Shown: positions 45,914-56,415 of the stretch, one piece after another
How the letters are laid out: each line of letters starts with the position of its first letter
How positions within the stretch are numbered: the first letter of the stretch is position 1
Assembly (NCBI RefSeq): GCF_000321225.1
Contig: NW_004450396.1
Coordinates: 3,832,616-3,896,615 of the forward strand
Length of the DNA: 64,000 nucleotides
From: Odobenus rosmarus divergens
Taxonomy: Eukaryota; Chordata; Mammalia; Carnivora; Odobenidae
Reading direction: 5' to 3'
The notes under the pieces: generated by a model
Told to the model about the DNA's origin: nothing
The model's database searches: none
Seen by the model: only the letters and a program-made list of their open reading frames with translations
Position numbers and translations under genes: made by a program

Positions 45914-46108
45914 CAGGCTTTCTCAGCCTTGGAACTATTGTCATTTGGGGCCAGATAGTTCTTTGACAAGAACTCCCTTGTGCACTGTGGGCTACTTAGC
46001 AGCATCCTGCCTCTCTCGGCTAGATGCCAGTTGTGACAAACAGAAGTGTCTCTAGACATTGCCACATACACTCTGGGGGACGAAATCCCTCCTGGTTGAC
46101 ACCCACTG
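45914..46108 (-). mobile_element. MER20 hAT-Charlie MITE
   Basis: CAGGCTTTCTCAGCCTTGGA, ACTATTGTCATTTGGGGCCA, AGCAGCATCCTGCCTCTCTC, GCTAGATGCCAGTTGTGACA, CTCTAGACATTGCCACATAC and a final CACCCACTG match antisense MER20. The flanking 8-mers ATTTAGGC and ATTTAGAT agree at six positions, as expected for an old 8-bp hAT duplication. Confidence 0.92.
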
Positions 46109-47860
46109 ATTTAGATGAAAAGATGTTTGGAGATTTTCTTGTTGTTTGTTGGGAGGGAGGAGGGATGGTGTAGAAATTTAACCTGCTAAAGGATCTGAAA
46201 CCCATTTCTAGTAATCAAAACATTTTCAATTCTAGAAACAAAGGAAAAGTGAGATTTGTACAGAAAGCTAGGAGTTTCTAAGCCAAAGCCTCTGTTAACA
46301 CAACACAGTCTTGCTCTGCAAGCTTCTGAGGAACAATTGACTTATCTGAAAGAATGAAATAAATTGTACTTATCCTTCTCTTGATACCGTGTTTCCTATA
46401 CTCAGTAATCAACTAAATAGTAATTAAAGCCTAATTCTAGACTAAATAATAAAGCTGATCCAATTTTTTGCTTTTGGTATTCTAGAACATATTGCTGACA
46501 GAAATGAGAAAGACTAAATCATTAATTTCTTGGGCTTCTGCTCTAATCCCACAAAGCTGATGGTTGGTTTGTGACTTTCTGAATATATCTATACCACTAA
46601 TAAAATGCATGATTGTGCTTCATTTTGTGTGTTATAGATATAGTAGATAAGATTCTATATCCAAGTGTTTTGGCAGATCAAATGATCTCTTTGTATCACC
46701 TTGTTATCGTTCCCTCCCACCCCAACACAGGCACAGGCACACATTTTTCTGAGATTTATTAATCTGGGTTTGATTTGCTGTAACTATTAGTTTTATCCCA
46801 TGACAGTAGTTCTCTTTAAAAAACAAAATCAGGGAATCTCTCTTTTACCAGCCTTTTAGACAGAAACCTAACTTGTGAAATAAGACTCTTCTCTTCCTCT
46901 TCTCCTGGAAGCTATTCTTGCAGTGTTTGAAACCACTGACATAGAGAAGAGAATTAAACTTTTGAATCTACAGTTATTATAGACAACACCAAGTGTAATA
47001 CTGTAAGTAAGGTTCATGAGGATTTTAAGGTCAAAAGGACTACCTTTATATGTGGCAAGTTCTCAATTAGCTTCAGAAAAAAAATCATAGATTCTAGGAT
47101 AGACATAGGCTAACATTATAGGGAAGAACAATTCTCTTAGGTTCTTAAAAGAGCAAAAACGACTGCAGTGAAAATTCTGTTTATTGTACAGAGCTATTAT
47201 TCCATGTACTTCAGTTAGAAGTCCTCATTAAATATCAGTTCTCTGCTGTGAGAAGCCACCCCTCAATTCGAAACCTCACAGGAACTACACTGAATTCCTA
47301 TCTTGCTAATCCATGGCCCATCCCCCTAGTTTTTAGTAGCTCCTCCAGCCCCCCACCTCCTCAATCACCCAGGCCACATACTGTGCTTCGGAATTCTCTA
47401 TAGAGGCTCCATTTGATGGGAATTTCCACCTCCTGGTCTCCATCAAGTCAACTGCCATGTTGTTCTGTTTTATTTTTAATTTAACTTCAAATTCACCTGA
47501 AGTCTATCCTGAGAATTTCTCTCTGTAAAGAGCTCTACCTCCTTTTAGGGCGCTTGGACTTCCTGCATTGAGCTGAACAAAATCATTGCCTTGCCTTTTT
47601 ATTCTCCTCAAGTTGTTCCAATGAGTAGGTGAGTCACAGGGTCACCCCTAAAGGAAAAAATTCCCCAAGGACAAGACCCTATTTTTTCTCCTTCATTCCC
47701 CACCTTTTGGCTATAAGACATACAATAACTTTTCAAATAATGCTTGCTAAAATAGAATTGCATATATAGTTACAAAAACAAATAAACAATGGATTATTAT
47801 GAACCCAGTCATAAACAGGCCAGTCATGGGAATAATAACTCACTCAGTTGAGAATAGAGT
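46109..47860. other. Unassigned sequence
   Basis: AT-rich, with no recognised gene or repeat. Confidence 0.45.
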
Positions 47861-48250
47861 ATTTATGGTTAATTTTACATAACAACCTGACTAAGCCACA
47901 GGGTGTCCAGATGTTTGGCCAAACATTATTCTGGGTGTTTCTGTGAGGATCTTTTAGGATGAGATTAACATTCAAATCCGTATGCTGACCAATTATAATT
48001 TATCATGTGGGTGAGCCTCATCCAATCAGCTGAAGATCTCACTAGAACAAAAGTCTGACTCTGCTTCAAGTATGAAAGAATTCTCCTGCCTGATGGACTT
48101 TAAACTTGGACATCAGCTCTGCAGATTTTGGACTTGACAGTCTCCATAATAGCATAAGCCAACTCGTTACAATTAATTAATTAATTAATTAATTAATTAG
48201 AATATGAACGTGAACCTGTTGGTCCGTTTGTCTGGAGAGACCTGAGTAAA
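47861..48250 (+). mobile_element. MLT1-type MaLR LTR with internal (AATT)n
   Basis: ATTTATGGTTAATTTTACAT, GCCACAGGGTGTCCAGATGT, CAAACATTATTCTGGGTGTT, GGTGAGCCTCATCCAATCAG and CTCCATAATAGCATAAGCCA follow the MLT1 C/D-type LTR. The expected end CTGTTGGTCCGTTTGTCTGG is present. A (TTAA/AATT)n microsatellite at 48171-48199 sits where the LTR's own AT-rich polyadenylation region lies. Confidence 0.8.
48171..48199 (+). repeat. (AATT)n microsatellite
   Basis: About seven AATT units, self-complementary, inside the MLT1 LTR. Confidence 0.95.
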
Positions 48251-50108
48251 TGAAGAAGAGTTACTATCACAGGACCCTATGTTAGCATGATAGATAGGTC
48301 TGTCGACTTAACTCAGCCCCTGAAAAAAGAGCAACAGAAACAGAATGTATGAGCAAGCTCAGCTTTTTAGCCCAAGAGGGACTACCAACATCATAGGAGG
48401 AAAATGACACACAGGTCTACGGGTTACCATAGCCATGGGGGCAGAAATGGACTTGGTTTTGTGGGACTTGAAGCTCAGACCATGTGTGTTGGGGGAAGGG
48501 AGACTTTTTTAAGAAAAAGAATCTGAAATAACAAAATTCATCATAAATATATAAATTCAGGTGGACACATTATTTGGGGACCTTCCACAGGCTTGGAAAG
48601 AGCTCATCTAAGGGACAGACCCTGAAGTTTAAGTTTCATTTCCTTTATGGTTAATCCATTCCTGCACAGGAAAATTGAGCTGGATGACCCAGAATCCTCC
48701 ACCTAAAGATTCCGGCTCAGTGCTTATCCAGCTTCAAAGTTGAGGAAGAAAGAAAAACAGAAGGGAGAATGAGGGCCACTGACAAATTTTGACAACTAAC
48801 TTTTGAAATTATTTCCAGACTGAAATGAAGTAGCAGATGCCCTCCTAAAATAAAAACAAGTCACAAGTAAAAAAGATATATACATTTTTACAAAGAAAAA
48901 AATCCCCTAAATAAATAAAATATGGTTCATAGATACAAATAAAATGGCAACTGCTTACAGTCCTGGCAGAATGTCAATTTCCAGTCAAATGAATGCTAGG
49001 GGTATAGATAGTGACTTCATCGCAAATCTGAGACAAGGGCACTAAAATTGGCTCACTTCAAAGTTGCTCAAGCAAACATAACCATTCACACGCTGTATGT
49101 GTTGATAAATTCAAGCTGTGGGGGTAAAGAATGCTAGTTTCTTGTTTTTAATGCTTACAATGAAAATAATGGGTTGGTTTTCTGGAAAGTCCTAAGGGCT
49201 AATAAATGTTATGTTTATGCCATGAAAAGACAGTTTAAAAGTTTTGTTTACCTGAGGCTGGGAGTTCATTCTGGTGAAAAGTGACCCTACCTCTTCAAGA
49301 AACAGCATGCTTCCATCCAAATTTCTTCTGAATTTAACACAGGTTACTTCAACTGTGATGGGGAAATAGCTATTTTGTTCTCTGCTGTGGCCATATAGCT
49401 TCTTATAGATTCCATTTCTTCATTTTGATCCTCAGAATCTTAATTTATGAATGAAGGATTCACAACTACCAAAACTAGTCACAGCTCTTGCCTTTATTCC
49501 TTTCAAAGATAAGGTGTTCTGGGGCAGGTAGAGACAACATGGCTTATTCCAAGGGACCTCGTTTCTCTGTTCTTGCTGATGAGCTAGTACAGAAGGGAAG
49601 ATTGCCAGGTCCTCTTCTCATCAGCTTTGACCAGCACAACCACCATCACCAAATGAAGAGCAGGCAAGCCCTACTTCTCTCCAGAGGAATGTAAAAATGG
49701 TGGGCGCTATGTTGGGAAAGGTGATACCATTGAGGAGTGTGGTGTTTATCTTTGTTATAAACCTCCCTGGGATAAACCTAAACGATGGAAGGCTGGCCAC
49801 TTTCTGTGCTCCTTACACACTTCAGGTGTTCTTTTCACTTGTTCACCATCCCAGAGCCTAAAGGAAAAAGAGCAAGTGTGCAGACCCAGGGCTTCAGGAA
49901 CAGGAAGGAAGGACTGAAGGAAAATACAAGTGAACTTTATGGCAGTGATTACAAAGCCATTCGAAATGATGACATATTGTCCCTTAGAATGTCCCCTCAC
50001 TTCAGTGTCATTACAAGTCCCTTGCTTGAACCAGCCCTTCCCCTGCCTCGGAACAATGTGTATGGTGGACTTATAAAGTAATGAGCTTATTCCATACACC
50101 CCACAGAC
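48251..50108. other. Unassigned sequence
   Basis: No gene or repeat recognised. The open frame at 49488-49694 has no motif I know. Confidence 0.45.
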
Positions 50109-50175
50109 TGTGTGTATATGTGTGCACGCACGTGCATGTGTGTATACATGCATACATGCGTACATATGTATATAT
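50109..50175 (+). repeat. 67-bp perfect purine-pyrimidine alternation
   Basis: Every step from 50109 to 50175 alternates purine and pyrimidine, using TG, TA, CA and CG steps (such as GTGCACGCACGTGCATGTGT). This is the sequence class most prone to left-handed Z-DNA. The two overlapping open frames through it are simple-sequence artefacts. Confidence 0.9.
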
Positions 50176-50195
50176 CCACACACATACATACAGCA

Positions 50196-50812
50196 TATGC
50201 CATCGATTCTCATTATTAATGGTAATTATGTTCTATAAAATCACCACGAACACCGAATTCGTAAATACCAAACCATTGCTCCAAAGGAGAAATACAGGGT
50301 ATACAAGGTTAAATTCCTGCAAGCTTCTGGTCACTTTTTCATCAACAAATCAATATATAACATTGTTATATATTGTTGTTGACTCATTAACATTGAACTC
50401 ACAGCCAACAGCACTATAACTCACAACTGAATAAAGCTTATCGAACACATGTATCTTCTCTGAAAGGCACATCAGCATTCCTGTGCTTGGAAACATTAGC
50501 ACTTTAGCACTAAGTTTGAGGGCTGTTTTAAACAACAAAATCATCAACAAAAAGCACAAAAACATGGCAATAAACAGAGCGTGCAAAGGACACTTGTTTA
50601 TAGTATGGGAGCTAACACAGAAGGCAGAACGTTGCCTTTGTTCACCCTCAGCTGGGATGTGAACAATGAGCCACTCAAATTTGTCACCCCTCCATGCATG
50701 TCTGTATATGACAGCGAAAGCACTGTGACTATCAATTTTGGGGTTACAAATAAATTTTAGTGAGTAGGTGAACTCACAAATAACAGTATCTGAGAATAAC
50801 GAGGGTTACCTG
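50196..50812 (-). mobile_element. Tigger-type DNA transposon fossil
   Basis: About 617 bp with decayed inverted ends: CATCGATTCTCATTATTAAT at left, and GAGAATAACGAGGGTTACCT at right, whose complement also carries the CTCGTTATT motif. The minus-strand frame at 50350-50586 keeps a piece resembling the N-terminal CENP-B-type helix-turn-helix of Tigger transposases (SEKIHVFDKLYSVVSYSAVG, then CEFNVNESTTIYNN). The catalytic DDE part is absent, so this is a non-autonomous derivative. The subfamily is not assigned. Confidence 0.85.
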
Positions 50813-50864
50813 TGCGTGTGTGTGTATTCATAAAATTGGTGTAATTACCTTATATTTTTACTAT

Positions 50865-51075
50865 GATTCAATCATTATTTATTGATACCTATGATTGGCT
50901 ACCAGGTTCTGTGGTGGATGCTCAGAGTACAAAAACATATATAACTTACAATAGCTTTCCTTAAGGAGTACATAGATTATTGGGAATCGAACACTTATAT
51001 ATAAAATGATAAAGCCAGAAGAAAGCCAGTTTTGACTGAGTGATGGAGATAATACATGTTATAAAAAGTTAGACA
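50865..51075 (-). repeat. L2 fragment, antisense
   Basis: TCAATCATTATTTATTGATA, GGTTCTGTGGTGGATGCTCA, GAGTACAAAAACATATATAA and TTTCCTTAAGGAGTACATAG match the antisense L2 3' end. Confidence 0.75.
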
Positions 51076-51147
51076 GACTTTATTCCTGTTATGGATATTT
51101 CATTAATTATTTTCTATATAGTCTTTGTAGGGAAAATAGGAGTTTAG

Positions 51148-51363
51148 ATCTGTACCATCCAATTATGGTAGGTACTAGCCACATGTGGCTATTTAAATTA
51201 AAATTGAATTAAATTAAAATAAATTAAATTAAATATTCTGTTCTTCAGTCTCACTAGCCACATGTCAAGTGCTTAAGAGTGACATGTGGTGAGTGATTAC
51301 TGTATTGGATGGTGTAGCTACATAACATTTTCATCAACACAGAAAGTTCTGTTGGACAGTGCT
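51148..51363. mobile_element. hAT MITE, MER3-like relative
   Basis: Left TCTGTACCATCCAATTATGG; right AAAGTTCTGTTGGACAGTGC; inside ACTAGCCACATGTGGCTATT and CTCACTAGCCACATGTCAAG around an AAATTAAATT-rich middle. The layout is quasi-palindromic. Confidence 0.65.
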
Positions 51364-53769
51364 CATTCAGATTTTCTAATTTATATATGTGGAAAACCAA
51401 TGAGGGAAAATCACCAAAAGCAGAAAATTTCCCATTTGGAATTATTAAAACTCTAAATTATATAGAATATTTTAGGTTTTAGCCTTACACAATGTGAAAA
51501 GGAGAGTTTTAAGCTTATCATTTCTTGTACACTGGTAATATTTTATGGTGACAGCCCAGAAACATTGTGAACTTTCTACAAGGTCATCAGATAGCAGTAA
51601 TATAAGCAATTTCCTGACACTGAGTGCTCAATGAGGGCTTATTACATATCAAAAATAAACATATTCCATGTTTCTGACTGTCTCCCTCATTTGTTAGTTA
51701 ATTCTCTCAGAGAGGTGCGAAAGTTCACATGTACTGTATGAATCCTGGAGAATGAAGCAGAAGACACATGTTTAATCACAATTCTATCAGTTCCTCACTA
51801 TATAAACTTCACCATACAATGATCAAGAACTTGGGATAGAATTGTGCTTTATTCACTTCTATGAATTTCCCCCAGAAACTTCCAATGTCTTCCCACCCAC
51901 TCTGGGTCTCCCAAACTTGGTAGCTTCTCCAACACAGATTCCCCAGGCTATCAGCATAGGAAAGGCCGCCATTTTGTGAGGGCACGAGGACAGTCCCCTC
52001 AAGGCCTCAGCACTCAGACTTTAACCAGGAATAAGACACAGATTCACTCCATGTTCACAGCCGCAGATAGAAAAGAGCATTCCATAACATGTCAATGCCC
52101 ATCCCACCTTTTCATTTCCAAATTCTCCCCTCATTCCCACCCCAGTTTCAGAGATATTTCTCCTGTCTGGGGGAGACAGGGGAAAAGACACAATGCTTTA
52201 CTTCCAATATCTTTCTATCTTGCACTTGGACCTTCAGAAGATCGAGAACTTGCTGTCGCTGTTCTCAAGTACAATCCCGACAACTTCCCCAAATCTCCCA
52301 ACCGCAGTGAGGTATGAGCACAAGAAGAAGAAAGAAAAGAGCATCGAGGTTGATTTCTCAAGTTTATTATCCCACCGCAGACATCAGCCTGTAGAGTGAA
52401 AGTTTTTTAAACAGATTAGTTTTCAGTCTTACTTGAACCAGGATATCGGGTTGTCCCAATTTCTGAGCAATTTCCTATCCCATTATCATCAGTAGTCAGA
52501 AAGGATATAAAGAAGGAACTAACCTAGAGCCAGAAATGCATATTTGATCAGATCAACATGACAAATATGGCCATGGTCTATAGTTCAACCTTGGATACTT
52601 CTTTCATGCCCTGATCTACATCATACTTCTTTTTAAAAAATTACTTCCTTGAGTCCTGAACTTCTAAATTTACTTTCAGAGACTGCTTGAGGAAAGATGC
52701 TAGAGAAATGGAGTTTATACTCCTGAAACCTGTAAGAAATATTGCCTTCCACCCACTGCTTTAAAAAATAATATGACACACCAAGAGGCTGAATTTTTTT
52801 CTTAATCTCCATTATTCAAGAGATGTTGCCAACCTCTGATAGATTTAGTTTTCAGAAAAGAATAATGCAGATTTCATATGTGATTAAATTAAAGCATACT
52901 AAGAGACTCAGGGAAACTGGCTCAACTAGTAGTAAGAATTTAACATACTGCTCTAGAAACAAGCGTTCTTCAAAAGAAAGAATAAAAATTTTTAAACTAA
53001 GTCCTGAGTGTACACTTTCTGAGTATGCAATTCTATGTTCTGAAAAATGCTTTTAGCACAACTAGCGTTTTTCTGGTAACGGAACACAGCTGTACAGTTG
53101 TAAGCCCTCACCTAGAACATAAAAATGATTTTCATTCAAAAATAGAAGACAACAAATTCAGTAAGCAAATTTAAAATATGATAGTAGCAACCTTCTCATT
53201 TTACTGGTTTCTGGTAAGATGATTCACTCCAAGGATGAAGTCCATCTCCAGGTATTATATATATTGTGCAGGAAACAACAGATTGAGGTGTGATCAGTAC
53301 TTTCAGTGAGGAGATAGTCTGATTCTTCATTTTCCTCACTTGTAAATTACAGATGGGCAGAGTTCATTTCAGGTGACAATGCTGTCAAAGGAGGAAAAGC
53401 TGCTGTCTTACCAAATTTGATTTTGTGTGTCTGTGTCTGTGTGCATGTGCATGCATGCATGTGTGCTGCTAAGCAGGTAGACTAGAAGGACCTTTTCATG
53501 TGCTTCTTTTTTGCTTAGACTCCACCCATGCAGTATTGGGTTTACAACCTTTGAGGTCTCTGAGCCTGCAGTGACCACTGCGTGCAGGAGAAAGAACTCA
53601 GGTGCGCACAGGTCTCTTCCAGAGGCTCCTGGGAGTACATATCATTTCTACTTCTGTGTTATTGGAGTCCATTACACTTGGCATCCTTTAGAGTATGATC
53701 TTAATGCCTACCATGGACGATTTTCTCTTAAAGAATGTATAAAACATTATAGTAACAAGGCAGACATCT
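51364..53769. other. Unassigned sequence
   Basis: No gene recognised. A GTGTGCATGTGCATGCATGC-type alternating tract occurs near 53438-53466. Confidence 0.45.
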
Positions 53770-53782
53770 TAGGGGGTGATTT

Positions 53783-53968
53783 TTTTTTTTTTTAAGATTT
53801 TATTTGACAGAGAGAGAGAGAGCACAAGCCGGGGGAGCAGCAGAGGGAGAGGGAGAAGCAGGCTTCCTGCTGAGCAGGGAGCCCGATGCGAGACTTGATC
53901 CCAGCACCCTGGGATCATGACCTGAACCGAAGGCAGATGCTTAACCGATTGAGCCACCCAGGCGGTCC
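53783..53968 (-). mobile_element. Can-SINE, with 13-bp duplication
   Basis: Poly(T), then AAGATTTTATTTGACAGAGA; head GAGCCACCCAGGCGGTCC. TAGGGGGTGATTT (53770-53782) and TAGGGGGTGACTT (53969-53981) differ at one base. Confidence 0.97.
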
Positions 53969-53981
53969 TAGGGGGTGACTT

Positions 53982-54308
53982 TATACTGATACAAGTCTCT
54001 CATATTTACCTAGCATATCTACCTAGTGTACATACCTAGAGTATTTGACTCTCTTCCTCTGTAGACAAAATTACTTTGAGTACAAATATGAAATGAACTA
54101 AATAATAATAATAATAGTCAGAAAATAAATCCAGAGAGTTAAAAATGTCTTTTATTGAATTTTGTATGTATAATCATGCCAATAAAAATTAAAGAAGTGA
54201 TTTGAATAAAGCTGAAACATCCATAGAAGTTAAAATTTTACTTCTAAATCATACCATTAATGTTTTATTTTCTTCATTTTTTCATTTGGTTGTGAACAAT
54301 TAACAATT
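53982..54308. other. Unassigned AT-rich sequence
   Basis: A short (AAT)n run at 54100-54117; nothing else recognised. Confidence 0.5.
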
Positions 54309-54323
54309 AAAAAGAAGAAGAAA

Positions 54324-54527
54324 GGGACGCCTGGGTGGCTCAGTCTGTTAAGTGTCTGCCTTCAGCTCAGGTCATGATCCCAGGGTCCTGGGATCAAGTC
54401 CCACATCGGGCTCCTTGCTTGGCAGAGAGCATGCTTCTTCCTCTCCCTCTGCCTGCCACTCCCCATGCTTGTGCTCTCTCTCTCTCTCTGACAAAAAAAT
54501 AAATAAAATCCTAAAAAAAATAAATAA
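54324..54527 (+). mobile_element. Can-SINE in an A/G-rich target
   Basis: Head GGGACGCCTGGGTGGCTCAG, body TTCCTCTCCCTCTGCCTGCC, (CT)n, tail AAATAAATAAAATCCTAAAA. AAAAAGAAGAAGAAA upstream and AAAAAGAAGAAAA downstream act as the duplication; purine richness blurs the exact edges. Confidence 0.96.
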
Positions 54528-54540
54528 AAAAAGAAGAAAA

Positions 54541-55254
54541 TTCTATTTTAAAGCTATTAGACAAATTCAGAAAACTATATCGTGCAGGATGAAATTTGTA
54601 CTAACCAAACAAAAACATTATACCCTGCAGCCAGCACTGTTTGCTGTTTCTCATTCAAACACAAATAAATACAAAGTGGTGACAAAGAATAAAGAATTGA
54701 AATAATTCAAATTCTGCTTCTCCCTCTTCATAACCTCTGTACCTCATTGTTTATTTCAAATCTACTACTTCAATGCAAGGAGTATGTAGTGCCCCAGGAG
54801 TTGGAGACACAAACTTTGTCAGGAGCGAGCTCAAACAAATCCAAACTATTGTGAACTTAATCTAGAAAAAGCATGTGTGCTAAACCCACATATGTTGCGG
54901 GCCAATGAGATCGCTGGAAATTCTCCAAATTAATTTCCATGTACAATATAATGTTTATTAAAGGACAAGTAATAAATACTTGTGAATTTAGAGCTAATAT
55001 ATGTATATATTATTAAAACTTGGTAGTAAGCATAAAAATTGTTTGGAACTTAAACCAACAACAGATTTTTTTCCAAGGAGCATTTCATCACTGACATTGT
55101 TGAGAATTGCTAGCACATGGTGATGATAAAAAGCAGGCTGACCTGTAGTCAGTTTTATTACTGGTTTTCAATTCTCTACAGTGCACTTCCATATTGCTGC
55201 AGCAAGAGCCGACTGCTCCTAGCAGCCCACACTCAGAACATCACCGGCTTCCAC
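54541..55254. other. Unassigned sequence
   Basis: No gene or repeat recognised. Confidence 0.45.
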
Positions 55255-55265
55255 TAATGGATTTA

Positions 55266-55467
55266 TTAAAGATTTTATTTATTTATTTGTCAGAAAAAGA
55301 GAGAGAGCACAAACTGGGGGAGCGGCAGAGGGAGAAGCAGGCTCCCTACTGAGCAAGGAGCCCCATGCAGACTCCATCCCAGGACTGGGATCATGACCTG
55401 AGCCAAAGGCAGACGCTTAACCGACTGAGCCACCCAGGCGCCCCCCCGCCCCCGCCGGCACCCCAAG
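55266..55467 (-). mobile_element. Can-SINE with an extra G-rich 5' leader
   Basis: Antisense SINE with AAGATTTTATTTATTTATTT at left and CTGAGCCACCCAGGCGCCCC at right. The 11-bp duplication TAATGGATTTA is at 55255-55265 and 55468-55478. Between the usual SINE 5' end (about 55445) and the right-hand duplication lie about 22 extra bases (plus strand CGCCCCCGCCGGCACCCCAA). In SINE sense this is a G-rich leader ahead of the canonical start. Confidence 0.95.
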
Positions 55468-55887
55468 TAATGGATTTAAAACAGCATGTAACTGCAGAAA
55501 CTGAATTTGCACACAAGTTCAAAAATACAGGAATAAATTCCCAAAGGGATAAATTCCCATTGGATTTTTACAGTTTCATTTAATGATATAACATGTAGGG
55601 GATTATGGCAGGCACTTTAAGAGGTTTGGAATTAACTGAAAATTTAGCTAGTTTTCCATAATAACTTACAGTACTCCTTTCATCCCAGAATTTCTCTGAA
55701 CGCTTTTGAAACCTATTTATATTTTCATCATGACCCCCATTAGAGGGTTAGAAGTACTGGACCTTTATATCTGCTATTTATTTACTACTTCTACTTATTG
55801 TTCTCGTTAGACTTTATTCTTTCAAGCTTTAACGGCAATCTTGTGGGTTCTGGATTCCAACATTCGGTTATATAATCTTGGTCACAT

Positions 55888-55945
55888 TTCAGGAGTATAT
55901 TCAGAGAATATACCACGTGCCTGGTATATTCAGGAGTATATTCAG
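55888..55945. repeat. 17-bp direct repeat enclosing a perfect hairpin
   Basis: TTCAGGAGTATATTCAG occurs at 55888-55904 and 55929-55945. Between and into the second copy lies the inverted repeat GAATATACC (55906-55914) and GGTATATTC (55923-55931) with an 8-base loop. CACGTG (55914-55919), an E-box core, sits at the loop edge. Confidence 0.85.
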
Positions 55946-56383
55946 TATGTTAGCTCCCAGATCTAAAATTATTTTTAGATCATTTTTTTACCTCTATCTC
56001 ACATTGCTAATTAGACATAAAACTGAACTGAGAAAGGAGAAAAGCCAGCCCCCCAGCTATAATTCAGGTTTATTTGCAATAACACGCCAACACGTTCAAT
56101 AGTTTAGAGACTTTGATGATGTACCAGGACCCCAGAATCATGAGGCTGCCTCCAATTTTCATCTTAAACCTGGAATGATTGAACAGCAGTTGTCCCCTCC
56201 ACTGAAAAGACAAACACACCTGTGCTTCCTATTTATGTTCACCTGCTAACTAATTAATACCCCCATTTTGTCGCATATTGACTTTCCCGACAAACAACTT
56301 TACTATGTCTACTATTTTAACCTATTGCATTCCCACTGTAATACCAAAGTGTTTGTCCCAATCTGTCTATATAATCTATATAA

Positions 56384-56415
56384 ATTGTTTATATCCCAAT
56401 CTGGATATAAACAAT
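56384..56415. repeat. Perfect 13-bp inverted repeat, 6-base loop
   Basis: ATTGTTTATATCC (56384-56396) and GGATATAAACAAT (56403-56415) are exact reverse complements around CAATCT. Each arm contains TGTTTAT or its complement ATAAACA, a forkhead-type core. Confidence 0.9.

Noticed and set aside
49755..50213. 152-codon minus-strand frame
   Set aside because: It crosses the alternating purine-pyrimidine tract, which has few stops, and the remainder has no recognisable domain.
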